Shown: positions 1 to 8,297 of the stretch, in pieces
Layout of the letters: each line of letters begins with the position of its first letter
Numbering within the stretch: position 1 is the stretch's first letter
Assembly (NCBI GenBank): GCA_047833645.1
Contig: CP181259.1
Location: 1,922,001 to 1,986,000, forward strand
From: Pseudolactococcus sp041800635
Lineage (GTDB): Bacteria > Bacillota > Bacilli > Lactobacillales > Streptococcaceae
Direction of reading: 5' to 3'
DNA: 64,000 nt
Program-made: the position numbers and the translations under genes
The notes under the pieces: generated by a model
Seen by the model: the letters and a program-made list of their open reading frames with translations, nothing else
Told to the model about the DNA's origin: nothing
Database searches by the model: none

Positions 1-2
1 CG

Positions 3-701
3 CAAACGACGGAAGAAATCGAAGATATTTTCCTTGGCATGGGTTACCAAATCGTTGATGGGTACGAAGTTGAGACGGATTACTATAACTTTGAGCGTAT
101 GAATTTGCCTAAGGATCACCCGGCGCGTGATATGCAAGATACTTTTTACATCACGCCTGAGATTTTGTTGCGGACGCACACAAGTCCTGTTCAAGCGCGG
201 ACGATGGATGCCCATGACTTTACTAAAGGACCGCTTAAAATGATCTCACCGGGACGAGTTTACCGTCGTGATACAGATGATGCGACCCATAGTCATCAAT
301 TCCACCAAATCGAGGGGCTTGTCATTGACGAAAATATCGCCATGAGTGACCTCAAAGGGACTTTGGATACGCTTGTTAAGAAAATGTTTGGTGCAGAACG
401 TAAAATCCGTCTGCGTCCAAGCTACTTCCCATTTACAGAGCCATCTGTCGAAGCGGATATTTCATGTTTCAAATGTGGTGGTAAAGGCTGTAATGTTTGT
501 AAAATGACCGGCTGGATTGAAGTCCTCGGTGCGGGTATGGTGCATCCAAATGTCCTTGAAATGGCTGGTATCGACAGCAAAAAATATTCAGGTTTTGCCT
601 TTGGTTTAGGTCAAGAGCGGATTGCCATGCTGAGATACGGCATTAACGATATCCGTGGTTTCTATTTAGGTGATGCTCGGATGAGTGAACAGTTTAAATA
701 A
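3..701 (+). CDS. pheS: Phenylalanyl-tRNA synthetase alpha subunit (C-terminal part)
   Basis: This is the catalytic alpha chain of the (alpha-beta)2 enzyme that charges tRNA-Phe in the cytoplasm. The reading frame is open from base 3, so the N-terminal third lies outside the window and 232 residues are present. Class II synthetase motifs are visible: the motif 2 region with FHQIEGL, a Cys-rich segment (CFKCGGKGCNVCK), and the motif 3 region GFAFGLGQERIAM near the C-terminus. The gene ends in MSEQFK, typical of the family, and pheT follows 81 bp downstream, the usual pheST order. The family assignment is secure; only the 5' truncation at the window edge limits it. Confidence 0.97.
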   Translation, partial: QTTEEIEDIFLGMGYQIVDGYEVETDYYNFERMNLPKDHPARDMQDTFYITPEILLRTHTSPVQARTMDAHDFTKGPLKMISPGRVYRRDTDDATHSHQFHQIEGLVIDENIAMSDLKGTLDTLVKKMFGAERKIRLRPSYFPFTEPSVEADISCFKCGGKGCNVCKMTGWIEVLGAGMVHPNVLEMAGIDSKKYSGFAFGLGQERIAMLRYGINDIRGFYLGDARMSEQFK

Positions 702-704
702 AAT

Positions 705-774
705 GATACGGAAAAGCGGTGCGACATCGTCGTATTTCTTAGAAGGTTAGCTTGAAGTTCAAATAAGGAGAAAG
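705..774 (+). repeat. Leader repeat family B, copy 1 (before pheT), ending in a Shine-Dalgarno
   Basis: This stretch shares its two ends with a longer copy at about 38025-38158, upstream of cinD. The 5' part contains AAAAGCGGTGCGAC followed by a GTCGTA arm, giving a small hairpin. The 3' part is TTAGCTTGAAGTTCAAAT followed by AGGAG. The terminal AAGGAG (765-770) serves as the ribosome binding site of pheT. The copy before cinD has about 60 extra bases between the shared ends. Confidence 0.65.
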
Positions 775-782
775 TCTAAAAA

Positions 783-3155
783 ATGCAAGTATCATACAAT
801 TGGTTAAAAGAGCTCGTCAACATCGACGTGCCATCACATGACCTATCAGAAAAAATGTCAACCAGCGGGATTGAAGTTGAAGGCGTTGAAACACGAAGTG
901 AAGGATTATCAAAATTAGTCGTTGGTGAAGTGCTCAGCACGCAAGAAATTCCAGAAACACACTTGAATATCTGTCAAGTTAATGTTGGCGAAGACCAACC
1001 GACACAAATCGTCTGTGGCGCGCCCAATATTAAAGCGGGGATCAAAGTCATCGTTGCCCTGCCGGGTGCCCGAATCGCAGGCAATCACAAAATCAAAAAA
1101 GGGAAAATCCGTGGCGTTGAAAGTCTTGGCATGATCTGCAGCCTCCAAGAAATTGGTTTCCCAGAAAATATCGTGCCTAAAGCCTATGCAGATGGGATTT
1201 ATTACCTGCCAGCTGATGCTGAAAATGGGGCAGAAATTTTTGATACCCTAGAGATGAACGATGACGTGTTGGAACTTTCCATCACACCAAACCGTGCAGA
1301 TGCGCTATCTATGCGTGGTGTGGCCCATGAAGTGGCAGCAATCTACGACAACAAACAAGTCAAATTTGATGAAAAAGTTGTCACAGAATCTGACACCAAA
1401 ACATCAGAAAAAATCGCAGTGGACGTCACGACAGACAAAGTCTTGACTTACAAAATGCGCATCATCGAAGGCATCACCGTTGCCTCAAGTCCACAGTGGC
1501 TACAAAACCGCCTCATGAACGAAGGCATTCGCCCAATCAACAACGTCGTGGACGTGACCAACTTCGTCCTCCTCTACTTCGGCCAACCGCTGCACGCCTT
1601 TGATTATGCTAAATTTGACGACAAGAAAATCCTCGTCCGTCAAGCTGAAAATGGTGAAAAACTGACAACATTGGATGGCGCGGCGCGCGATTTAGCAGCA
1701 GAAGACATTGTCATCACAGTTGGCGGTCAGCCAGTGGCACTTGCGGGTGTCATGGGAGGCGAAAACACTGAAATCACTGACAGTTCAACCAGTGTTGCGC
1801 TTGAGTCAGCGATTTTTGACGGGACAAGTATCCGTAAAACGTCTCAAAAATTCAACTTGCGTTCTGAATCAAGTGCCCGTTTTGAAAAAGGCATCAACCA
1901 TGCTGATGTAGAAACAGCATTGGACTACGCAGCTGCCATGATCGTTGAATTGGCCGGCGGTACCATCACTTCAGGCGTGGTTTCAAGCAATGACTTTGTC
2001 GCGCAAGATGTAACCGTATCGATCACACTTGATAAAATCAATCGTGCACTTGGCTTGAGTCTCAACTTAGCAGACGTTGTCGTAATTTTCGATAAACTCG
2101 GTTTTACAACAGCTGTCTCTGGTGAGACTTTCGCAGTGACAATCCCACCACGCCGTTGGGATATCGCAATCGAAGCTGACCTTGTCGAAGAAGTGGCACG
2201 GATTTATGGCTATGACAATATTCCCAATACCTTGCCACAAGCTGGTAATACAATCGGTGAATTGACAGGTATGCAAGCCTTCCGTCGTGATGTTCGCACT
2301 AACCTTGAAGGTACTGGTCTGTCAGAAGTTATCTCTTATTCCTTAACGACGGCTGAAAAAGCAGTGCAATTCACAAAATTGCCAACAGATAACTTAACAG
2401 CACTTGCCATGCCAATGAGTGAAGAGCGCAGCACACTTCGCTTGAATCTTATCAGTGGGATGTTAGACATCGTGCGTTATAACTTGGCGCGTGGCAATGA
2501 CACGTTGGCAGTCTTTGAAATCGGTCAAGTCTTTGCGAAATTCGGAAACGAAACAGACAATCGCCCAACAGAGTTACCACAAGTCGCGATTGCCATGACG
2601 GGTAAAGGCTATGATTTTTATGCTGCCAAAGGTGTGGTTGAAAATCTGCTTATCAAATTTGATGATGTGCGCTTTGAGGCTGATCAGTCTATTGTTGAAC
2701 TTCACCCAGGTCGGACAGCACGTATCTTAGTTGATGATGTTGAAGTTGGTTTTATCGGTCAAGTTCACCCAACGACTGCTAAAGCCTACGACATTCCCGC
2801 AACTTATGTGGCGAGCCTTGATTTGACTGCCTTGTTAGAAAAACAACCCGCACAAGTCATCTTTACAGATATTCCGAAATTCCAAGCGTCTAAACGGGAT
2901 ATCGCGCTCTTAGTTGACCGAACAGCGACGAATCAAGCAGTTCTTGATGTGATTACGTCAAGCAAGGTCAAAACTCTGATTAAAACAGAACTTTTCGATG
3001 TTTACACAGGTGACAATGTGGCGGCTGATAAGAAATCATTGGCCTATACTTTGACCTTCCAATCAGCAGAAAATCAATTAACAGATGATGAGATCACAGC
3101 AGCTATGACTAAAATCACGAAGAAATTAGTCGAATTTGGCGCTGAAATTAGATAA
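783..3155 (+). CDS. pheT: Phenylalanyl-tRNA synthetase beta subunit
   Basis: This is the beta chain of phenylalanyl-tRNA synthetase. At 790 residues it is a normal bacterial full-length subunit. It starts MQVSYNWLKELV. An EMAP/tRNA-binding OB domain lies at roughly residues 40-150, and B3/B4 editing and B5 domains occupy the middle (SITPNRADALSM, then VEEVARIYGYDNIP). A C-terminal ferredoxin-fold anticodon-binding domain includes FPKFQASKRDIAL-like sequence (here IPKFQASKRDIALLV). The start is supported by the AAGGAG at 765-770. It follows pheS and is presumably co-transcribed. A hairpin with a T-run follows at about 3188. Confidence 0.97.
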   Translation: MQVSYNWLKELVNIDVPSHDLSEKMSTSGIEVEGVETRSEGLSKLVVGEVLSTQEIPETHLNICQVNVGEDQPTQIVCGAPNIKAGIKVIVALPGARIAGNHKIKKGKIRGVESLGMICSLQEIGFPENIVPKAYADGIYYLPADAENGAEIFDTLEMNDDVLELSITPNRADALSMRGVAHEVAAIYDNKQVKFDEKVVTESDTKTSEKIAVDVTTDKVLTYKMRIIEGITVASSPQWLQNRLMNEGIRPINNVVDVTNFVLLYFGQPLHAFDYAKFDDKKILVRQAENGEKLTTLDGAARDLAAEDIVITVGGQPVALAGVMGGENTEITDSSTSVALESAIFDGTSIRKTSQKFNLRSESSARFEKGINHADVETALDYAAAMIVELAGGTITSGVVSSNDFVAQDVTVSITLDKINRALGLSLNLADVVVIFDKLGFTTAVSGETFAVTIPPRRWDIAIEADLVEEVARIYGYDNIPNTLPQAGNTIGELTGMQAFRRDVRTNLEGTGLSEVISYSLTTAEKAVQFTKLPTDNLTALAMPMSEERSTLRLNLISGMLDIVRYNLARGNDTLAVFEIGQVFAKFGNETDNRPTELPQVAIAMTGKGYDFYAAKGVVENLLIKFDDVRFEADQSIVELHPGRTARILVDDVEVGFIGQVHPTTAKAYDIPATYVASLDLTALLEKQPAQVIFTDIPKFQASKRDIALLVDRTATNQAVLDVITSSKVKTLIKTELFDVYTGDNVAADKKSLAYTLTFQSAENQLTDDEITAAMTKITKKLVEFGAEIR

Positions 3156-3187
3156 CAATCTGATGTTATCAAGTTCACCCAGACTAT

Positions 3188-3236
3188 AAACCGCAAGGTA
3201 GACACGTTGATAAAACGGCTATCCAGCGGTTTTTTT
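3188..3236 (+). terminator. Rho-independent terminator after pheT
   Basis: The outer arms AAACCGC and GCGGTTT pair, the inner GGTAG pairs with CTATCC-type sequence, and a run of T follows. The loop is rather long. Confidence 0.6.
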
Positions 3237-3267
3237 GTATCTTATATTATCTCAAAAGAAAATATGG

Positions 3268-3273
3268 TATGAT
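3268..3273 (+). promoter_or_regulatory. Extended -10 promoter of the PHP phosphatase gene
   Basis: TATGAT is preceded by TGG, an extended -10 element. It lies about 75 bp before the start codon at 3348. No good -35 hexamer is visible. Confidence 0.5.
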
Positions 3274-3347
3274 AGAATTATCACGACTGCAAGCACAAGG
3301 AAGGTCATCAAGACGAAGATGGCTCGGCATAAAAATGAGGACTTGAA

Positions 3348-4127
3348 ATGACTTATTACGACCAACATTTGCATACCCACCATTCCTATGATTCACAAGC
3401 TGATTTTACGGACTATCTCGACAAGTCAACCGGCTATGTGGTCACAACAGAGCATTTCGATGTGGCAAATCCCGTTACTGGTCACACAGATGCCCCTGAT
3501 TATGTGTCTTATTCGGCTGAAATTGACCGACTGAATCTTAAGTATGACAACCGGATTTTAAAAGGCATTGAAATCGGCTATTATCAGCCGAAAGAAGCTG
3601 AGATTTTAGCTTATTTAGCAGATAAAACCTATGACTTGAAGTTGTTATCGGTTCATCATAATGGTGAATTTGACTACTTGGACGATTTTGTCGCGGACAT
3701 GGATTTTGATACGGTATTCAGTCGCTATCTGGATGACTTAAGTATTGCGATTGATCAGAATGACAAACTTCAAGCGCATGTCCTTGCGCATTTTGACTAT
3801 GGCATTCGCTTATTTGATGTCACACCAGCTGATCTCGAGAAGCATGAAAGTAGATTAATCGACATATTTCAGAAAATGATTGCGGCTGACTTAGCCTTTG
3901 AAATTAATGCCAAGTCGACGCATTTATACCATCATCTTCCCCTTTATACTTATGCCTTGAAAATGGTACTAGAACTTGGTGGGACATTGTTTACACTAGG
4001 GTCAGATGGCCATAAACTCGAACACTATGAGTTGGCTTTCGATGAGTTAAAGACCTGGCTTAAAGCACAGGGTGTCCATCAACTAGTCACTTTTGAGGGC
4101 GGCAGTCGGCACCTTGTTACAATTTAG
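3348..4127 (+). CDS. PHP-domain phosphatase, histidinol-phosphatase (HisJ/HisK) type
   Basis: This 259-residue protein belongs to the PHP metallophosphoesterase superfamily. The N-terminal metal motif YDQHLHTHHSYDS is at residues 4-16, TTEHFD follows near residue 34, and LSVHHNGEF, LAHFDYG and the C-terminal GSDGH supply the other conserved ligands. The size and motifs match the HisJ/HisK histidinol-phosphate phosphatases, which carry out the penultimate step of histidine synthesis. No other his gene is nearby, so the substrate is inferred from family resemblance alone. It has its own promoter and a strong terminator directly downstream, so it is monocistronic. A GAGG sequence precedes the ATG. 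Confidence 0.8.
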   Translation: MTYYDQHLHTHHSYDSQADFTDYLDKSTGYVVTTEHFDVANPVTGHTDAPDYVSYSAEIDRLNLKYDNRILKGIEIGYYQPKEAEILAYLADKTYDLKLLSVHHNGEFDYLDDFVADMDFDTVFSRYLDDLSIAIDQNDKLQAHVLAHFDYGIRLFDVTPADLEKHESRLIDIFQKMIAADLAFEINAKSTHLYHHLPLYTYALKMVLELGGTLFTLGSDGHKLEHYELAFDELKTWLKAQGVHQLVTFEGGSRHLVTI

Positions 4128-4135
4128 CAACATTT

Positions 4136-4168
4136 GACGCCAAAATGCAATGTTTTGGCGTCTTTTTT
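4136..4168 (+). terminator. Strong terminator after the PHP phosphatase
   Basis: A perfect 10-bp stem GACGCCAAAA / TTTTGGCGTC with a 7-nt loop is followed by TTTTTT. Confidence 0.9.
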
Positions 4169-4172
4169 GTGG

Positions 4173-4178
4173 TAGAAT
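4173..4178 (+). promoter_or_regulatory. Extended -10 directly before the 3D-domain gene
   Basis: TGG-TAGAAT ends only 8 bp before the ATG at 4187. Transcription would start about 2 nt before or at the start codon. No Shine-Dalgarno is visible, suggesting a leaderless or near-leaderless mRNA. Confidence 0.45.
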
Positions 4179-4186
4179 AGCAAGAT

Positions 4187-5272
4187 ATGAGAAAACGATT
4201 ACTAGGAATGACCCTGTGTCTGATACTTTTAGCACCGTCTATTGGGATGGTCTTTGCCGAGGATTCAAAACCAGATTATGATGCGGCAATCCAGGCAGCG
4301 CAAAACAAGGCTAGTGGGATTCAAGCGGAGTTAGAGGCGTCGTTGACAACGGTCAATCAGGTCTACCAAAAAGCCTATGCAAGTAAACAAGCAGTCGCTG
4401 ATGGGGAAAGTAAAATAGCTGAACTGACCAGTCAGATCGCCAAAACAGATGACGAAATCCAGGCACGCCAAGCAGTCATGGCGGTGCAAATGCGTCAGGC
4501 CCAAACTGAGAATGTGACGTCAAGTTTCATCACGACGATTATGTCATCGAACAATTTTTCGGATATGATTACGCGAATGGTGAGCTTAACCACTTACCGT
4601 CAGATGCAAAATGAAAAAGTTGAGCAGTTAGACCAGCTGAAAACAGCGTCAACTCAACTGAAAGCTGACTTGGAAAGTCAACAGGTACAGCTTAAAGAAA
4701 ATGCCAAGGCTTATGCGTCTGAATATGCTCAATTAGAATCGAAATTGGACGGTCTTCGCACGCAAATGGCAGATAATCAAGCTCAAATGACTGAGTTATC
4801 TAGCTCAAAAGCGGCAGAAGAAAAACGGCAAGCTGACGCGGCAGCACGAGAAAAAGCGAAGGCAACCGCTGAACCTAGGCCGAGTCAACCTGCAAATACA
4901 GGGCAAGCCAATCCTAAGCCTGATACAAACAACAGCGGTGGTAGCAGTCCTGCGCCCATTACGCCGGACACGCCCACAGGCAATAGCATGACGGTGTCAA
5001 CAACTGGCTACTCGTCAGATGGTGCCGACGGCATGACGCCCGGGCATATCACGGCGACGGGGATTGACCTCTGGGTGAATCCTATGTGTGTAGCGGTCGA
5101 TCCGAGCGTGATTCCTTTGGGGTCAATGGTGGAAGTGCCAGGTTATGGGATTGCGATTGCTGGCGACACTGGGGGTGCGATCAAAGGCTATAAGGTCGAT
5201 TTGCACTTCAAGACGACCAAGGAAGCGATCAACTGGGGGCGACGGTCCGTGACGATTAAAGTGTTAGGCTAA
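4187..5272 (+). CDS. Secreted coiled-coil protein with C-terminal 3D domain (cell wall hydrolase-like)
   Basis: This is a 361-residue exported protein. Residues 1-25 form a signal peptide ending around VFAED. Residues 30-220 are a long Ala/Gln/Lys-rich coiled coil resembling the N-terminal region of PcsB-type peptidoglycan hydrolases. A Pro/Ser/Asn-rich linker covers residues 225-270. The C-terminal 90 residues form a 3D domain with conserved Asp residues: VAVDPSVIPLGS, IAIAGDTGGAIKG and KVDLHF. 3D domains occur in RpfB/YocH-type wall hydrolases and resemble the MltA active-site barrel, so a role in peptidoglycan cleavage is likely but inferred. The gene has its own promoter and no obvious ribosome binding site. 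Confidence 0.8.
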   Translation: MRKRLLGMTLCLILLAPSIGMVFAEDSKPDYDAAIQAAQNKASGIQAELEASLTTVNQVYQKAYASKQAVADGESKIAELTSQIAKTDDEIQARQAVMAVQMRQAQTENVTSSFITTIMSSNNFSDMITRMVSLTTYRQMQNEKVEQLDQLKTASTQLKADLESQQVQLKENAKAYASEYAQLESKLDGLRTQMADNQAQMTELSSSKAAEEKRQADAAAREKAKATAEPRPSQPANTGQANPKPDTNNSGGSSPAPITPDTPTGNSMTVSTTGYSSDGADGMTPGHITATGIDLWVNPMCVAVDPSVIPLGSMVEVPGYGIAIAGDTGGAIKGYKVDLHFKTTKEAINWGRRSVTIKVLG

Positions 5273-5297
5273 CCGTAAGCGATTTGCGGTTTTTTTG
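5271..5297 (+). terminator. Terminator after the 3D-domain gene
   Basis: Arms AACCG and CGGTT around a short loop are followed by a T-run. The hairpin overlaps the stop codon. Confidence 0.65.
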
Positions 5298-5391
5298 TTG
5301 CCTTGAAAATGGTAGCAGTCAAATGGGACGATTGTGATTTTTTGATGCGCGCTGGTGATAGTTATGGCTACTGTCGCCTCGAGGAATGTGC

Positions 5392-5397
5392 TATAAT
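5392..5397 (+). promoter_or_regulatory. Extended -10 promoter of rsgA
   Basis: TGC-TATAAT ends 6 bp before the rsgA ATG at 5404. The predicted transcription start falls on or next to the A of the start codon, so the mRNA is probably leaderless. Confidence 0.55.
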
Positions 5398-5403
5398 TGA
5401 GAT

Positions 5404-6288
5404 ATGGTAAAATTTGGCAGAATATTAAAATCATTGAGTGGCTTTTATTATATTAAAGACGAGACGGATGGTCTGGTCTATCAAACACGGGCGAGAGGGA
5501 ATTTCCGTCAAAAAGGGACGAAACCAATCGTGGGGGACTTTGCAGAGTTTTCTGCCGAGGCCAATTCAGAAGGCTATGTTCTGGCTATAAAGGCGCGTGA
5601 GAATAGCTTAGTGAGACCACCGATTGCCAATATCGATCAGGCTGTGGTCGTGATTTCTGCCGTTGAACCCAATTTTTCACTGAACTTATTAGACCGTTTT
5701 CTGGTGTTATTGACCAATAAAGGGATTGAACCTTTAATTTATTTGTCTAAATTAGATTTAGTGCCTGATTTGGCAACCTATGAAAAAACACAAGCAGACT
5801 ATGAAAAAATAGGCTACAAATTCTTTATGAATGACTGGCAAAAAATTCTACCAGAATTTTCTGGCAAGGTCACTGTTTTTATGGGCCAAACAGGTGTCGG
5901 CAAATCAACTTTGCTTAATAAAATCGCACCAGAGATGTTACTGGCAACTCAAGAAATTTCTGATAAGCTTGGTCGCGGTCGTCACACAACTCGACATGTG
6001 GAGTTGTTTGAGGTATATGATGGCTTGATTGCAGATACGCCAGGCTTTTCATCTTTGGACTATGAAATTACGAATCAGCCTGATTTAAATGCTGCATTTC
6101 CAGAGATTTTACGGGAGTCCTTTGGCTGTAAATTCCGAGAATGTAGCCATACGCATGAGCCTAACTGTCAGGTCAAACCTGCAGTTGCAGCAGGCGATAT
6201 TTTACAATCCAGATACGATAATTACTTGTTATTTTTAGCAGAAATACAAGGCAAACGAGAAACCTATAAGAAAGTGGTGAAAAAATGA
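5404..6288 (+). CDS. rsgA: Ribosome small subunit-dependent GTPase A
   Basis: RsgA (YloQ/EngC) is a 30S subunit maturation GTPase. The order of GTPase motifs is circularly permuted, as expected: G4 (SKLD) near residue 118, then the P-loop GQTGVGKST at 161-169, then G3 (DTPGF) near 221. An N-terminal OB fold precedes them. A C-terminal zinc-binding helix carries CKFRECSHTHEPNC. The length of 294 residues is normal. The 3' end overlaps rpe by 4 bp (ATGA), so the two are translationally coupled. The TATAAT immediately upstream and the lack of a Shine-Dalgarno suggest a leaderless transcript. Confidence 0.96.
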   Translation: MVKFGRILKSLSGFYYIKDETDGLVYQTRARGNFRQKGTKPIVGDFAEFSAEANSEGYVLAIKARENSLVRPPIANIDQAVVVISAVEPNFSLNLLDRFLVLLTNKGIEPLIYLSKLDLVPDLATYEKTQADYEKIGYKFFMNDWQKILPEFSGKVTVFMGQTGVGKSTLLNKIAPEMLLATQEISDKLGRGRHTTRHVELFEVYDGLIADTPGFSSLDYEITNQPDLNAAFPEILRESFGCKFRECSHTHEPNCQVKPAVAAGDILQSRYDNYLLFLAEIQGKRETYKKVVKK

Positions 6289-6941
6289 AACTTGCACCTT
6301 CAATTTTAGCGGCGGATTTTGGTCATTTTGCGCGTGATGCCAAGCGGCTTGAAGTCGCTGGCGCTGATTATCTCCATATCGATATTATGGATGGTCATTT
6401 TGTCGAATCGATTACGTTTGGGGCAGACGTTGTTAAAGCCATTCGACCTGAGACCAAGTGTCTCTTGGATTGTCATTTGATGGTTGAGCATCCAGAGAAA
6501 TATGTCGACAGTTTTGCTCAAGCAGGGGCAGATAGCATGACCATCCATGTTGAAGCGACCCGCCATAGCCATGGAGCGTTACAAAAAATTAAGGCGGCTG
6601 GCATGCGACCTGCTATTGCCATCAATCCAGGGACAGATATCTCGGCTATTAAACACGTCCTGAGTCTCGTTGACATGGTCTTAGTCATGACCGTTAATCC
6701 AGGTTTTGGCGGCCAAAAATTCCTACCCGAGTGTCTTGGAAAAGTCAGAGAGTTAGCAGAGATTCGGGATTTTCAAGGCTTAGACTTCGAAATCGAAGTC
6801 GATGGTGGTGTGGATGATCAGACGATTGTCGCCTGTCGTGAGGCAGGAGCAGATGTGTTTGTGGCCGGGTCTTTCGTTTTCAATGGCCATAATGGCAATA
6901 TTGAAGAAAATATCGAAAAATTGCGAGCAAAATTGCTTTAA
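6285..6941 (+). CDS. rpe: Ribulose-phosphate 3-epimerase
   Basis: Rpe interconverts ribulose 5-phosphate and xylulose 5-phosphate in the pentose phosphate pathway. The 218-residue TIM barrel shows all signatures: APSILAADF at the N-terminus, HIDIMDGHF, LDCHLMVEHP, MTVNPGFGGQKF and EVDGGV. It starts inside the rsgA stop codon (ATGA overlap), so expression is coupled to rsgA. No terminator hairpin with a T-run directly follows; instead a 158-bp inverted-repeat element begins 7 bp after the stop codon. Confidence 0.97.
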   Translation: MKLAPSILAADFGHFARDAKRLEVAGADYLHIDIMDGHFVESITFGADVVKAIRPETKCLLDCHLMVEHPEKYVDSFAQAGADSMTIHVEATRHSHGALQKIKAAGMRPAIAINPGTDISAIKHVLSLVDMVLVMTVNPGFGGQKFLPECLGKVRELAEIRDFQGLDFEIEVDGGVDDQTIVACREAGADVFVAGSFVFNGHNGNIEENIEKLRAKLL

Positions 6942-6948
6942 AATCGGA

Positions 6949-7106
6949 TACTCGTGCAAGTACAAAATCAAAGCGTAAGATTTTGAGATAGTTTTAGACA
7001 AATCAAGGAAAGTATTCGTAAGCGTATAGGCATACGATAAGAATGGTTGACGATGAGTTGGCTAAAACTAGCCGAAATATGTTTTGATTTTGTGCTTGTA
7101 CGAGTA
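6949..7106. repeat. MITE-like element with 24-bp terminal inverted repeats
   Basis: The left end (6949-6972) starts TACTCGTGCAAGTACAAAAT. The reverse complement of the right end (7083-7106) starts TACTCGTACAAGCACAAAAT. The two 24-bp arms differ at two positions. The interior (about 110 bp) is non-coding and holds further inverted segments, including AGTTTTAG / CTAAAACT and a CGTAT / ATACG hairpin. TA at both outer ends would fit a TA target duplication, as made by IS630/mariner-type enzymes. No transposase for it is present in the window. Confidence 0.7.
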
Positions 7107-7160
7107 CAAGTTAAAAGGGGATGCTAACTTACAACTTACCAAGGGATTAGAAAGTCAGTT

Positions 7161-8297
7161 ATGAAATTTATACATACAGCAGATTTACATTTAGATCGGG
7201 AATTTGAAGGCCTAGTACAGGAAACGCCTTTTCAGCCCTATCGTATCTTAGAAAAAATTATTGATCTAGCCATTTCTGAAGCAGTTGAAGTGGTGCTTTT
7301 TGCTGGGGATAATTTCCATCAATCACAGCCTAGTATCAAAATTCAGAATTATTTTATTGAGCAGTTAACACGCCTGCAGGCCTATGATATTCAGGCCGTG
7401 ATTATTTTCGGTAACCATGATTATTATCGAGAATCCGTCTATTGGATTGATTTTCCGGACCATGTGACGGTCTTTAAGTCGGAGACTGTCGCCACACAAA
7501 AGTTAACCTTAAAAACGGGCGAAACACTTGCAGTATCAGGCTTTTCATATCAGCATCCCCATCTATCTGTTAATAAAATTGAGGCTTATCCAGAAAAAGA
7601 TGGCAGCTGTGACTATCATATCGGTCTCTTTCATGGCGAGTTTTCAGGTCAGTCCTTTGCACCAGCCAATCTGACGGATATGCTGGCTAAAGACTATAAT
7701 TACTGGGCTTTAGGCCATATTCATTTGGCCAATCAAGTGGCTGACACAGTTATCTACCCTGGGACACCACAAGGTCGCAATAAAAAAGAAACGACCAATT
7801 TGGTCGTTCTAGGTGAAATGGCACCAACAGGGAATTTGATCTACTTCCGTGACTTGGCAGAGGTCCATTTTGAAACCCTGACGCTTGATTTGTCAACCTG
7901 CCAGACTTTGGTTCAAGCTTTGACTTTTATCAAATCGAATTTGGTGTCTACCGCAACTTTTTATAGTTTGAATCTTGAAAACTACGAAGCGATTGCTGAT
8001 AATTTGCAAGAAGCAGTTGACAATGATGAATTGCTAGAAGAATTGCGTCAAAGTCATGTGATTGTCAAACTGAAATTGATACCACTCTCGTCTGAGACAG
8101 GAGAGGTGCCGAAGATTATCGTGCCTGATCTGACCTTGCCAGCCACAGATTTAGAGCAAGTTTACAGTCTCTTGCCCCATAAACAAGAAATTCGTGCTGT
8201 CTTTGAAGATGCTGATTTTCAGCAAGAGGTGCAAGAAAATTTGGCATTATTTGCCAGTCAACACTTTGAGTTTGGAGGGACTTTAGATGAAAATTAA
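7161..8297 (+). CDS. yhaO: YhaO/SbcD-like DNA repair exonuclease (metallophosphoesterase)
   Basis: This 378-residue calcineurin-like phosphoesterase is of the SbcD/Mre11 type. The metal-binding motifs are in order: FIHTADLHLD (residues 3-12), LFAGDNF, IIFGNHDYY, GLFHGEF and ALGHIHLAN. The C-terminal half resembles the capping domain of YhaO. It overlaps the following ATPase gene by 11 bp, and the exonuclease-ATPase-YhaM order is the same as the B. subtilis yhaONM operon. A Mn-dependent nuclease role acting with the SMC-like partner is inferred from this family and context. The promoter probably lies in or downstream of the inverted-repeat element at 6949-7106. Confidence 0.85.
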   Translation: MKFIHTADLHLDREFEGLVQETPFQPYRILEKIIDLAISEAVEVVLFAGDNFHQSQPSIKIQNYFIEQLTRLQAYDIQAVIIFGNHDYYRESVYWIDFPDHVTVFKSETVATQKLTLKTGETLAVSGFSYQHPHLSVNKIEAYPEKDGSCDYHIGLFHGEFSGQSFAPANLTDMLAKDYNYWALGHIHLANQVADTVIYPGTPQGRNKKETTNLVVLGEMAPTGNLIYFRDLAEVHFETLTLDLSTCQTLVQALTFIKSNLVSTATFYSLNLENYEAIADNLQEAVDNDELLEELRQSHVIVKLKLIPLSSETGEVPKIIVPDLTLPATDLEQVYSLLPHKQEIRAVFEDADFQQEVQENLALFASQHFEFGGTLDEN

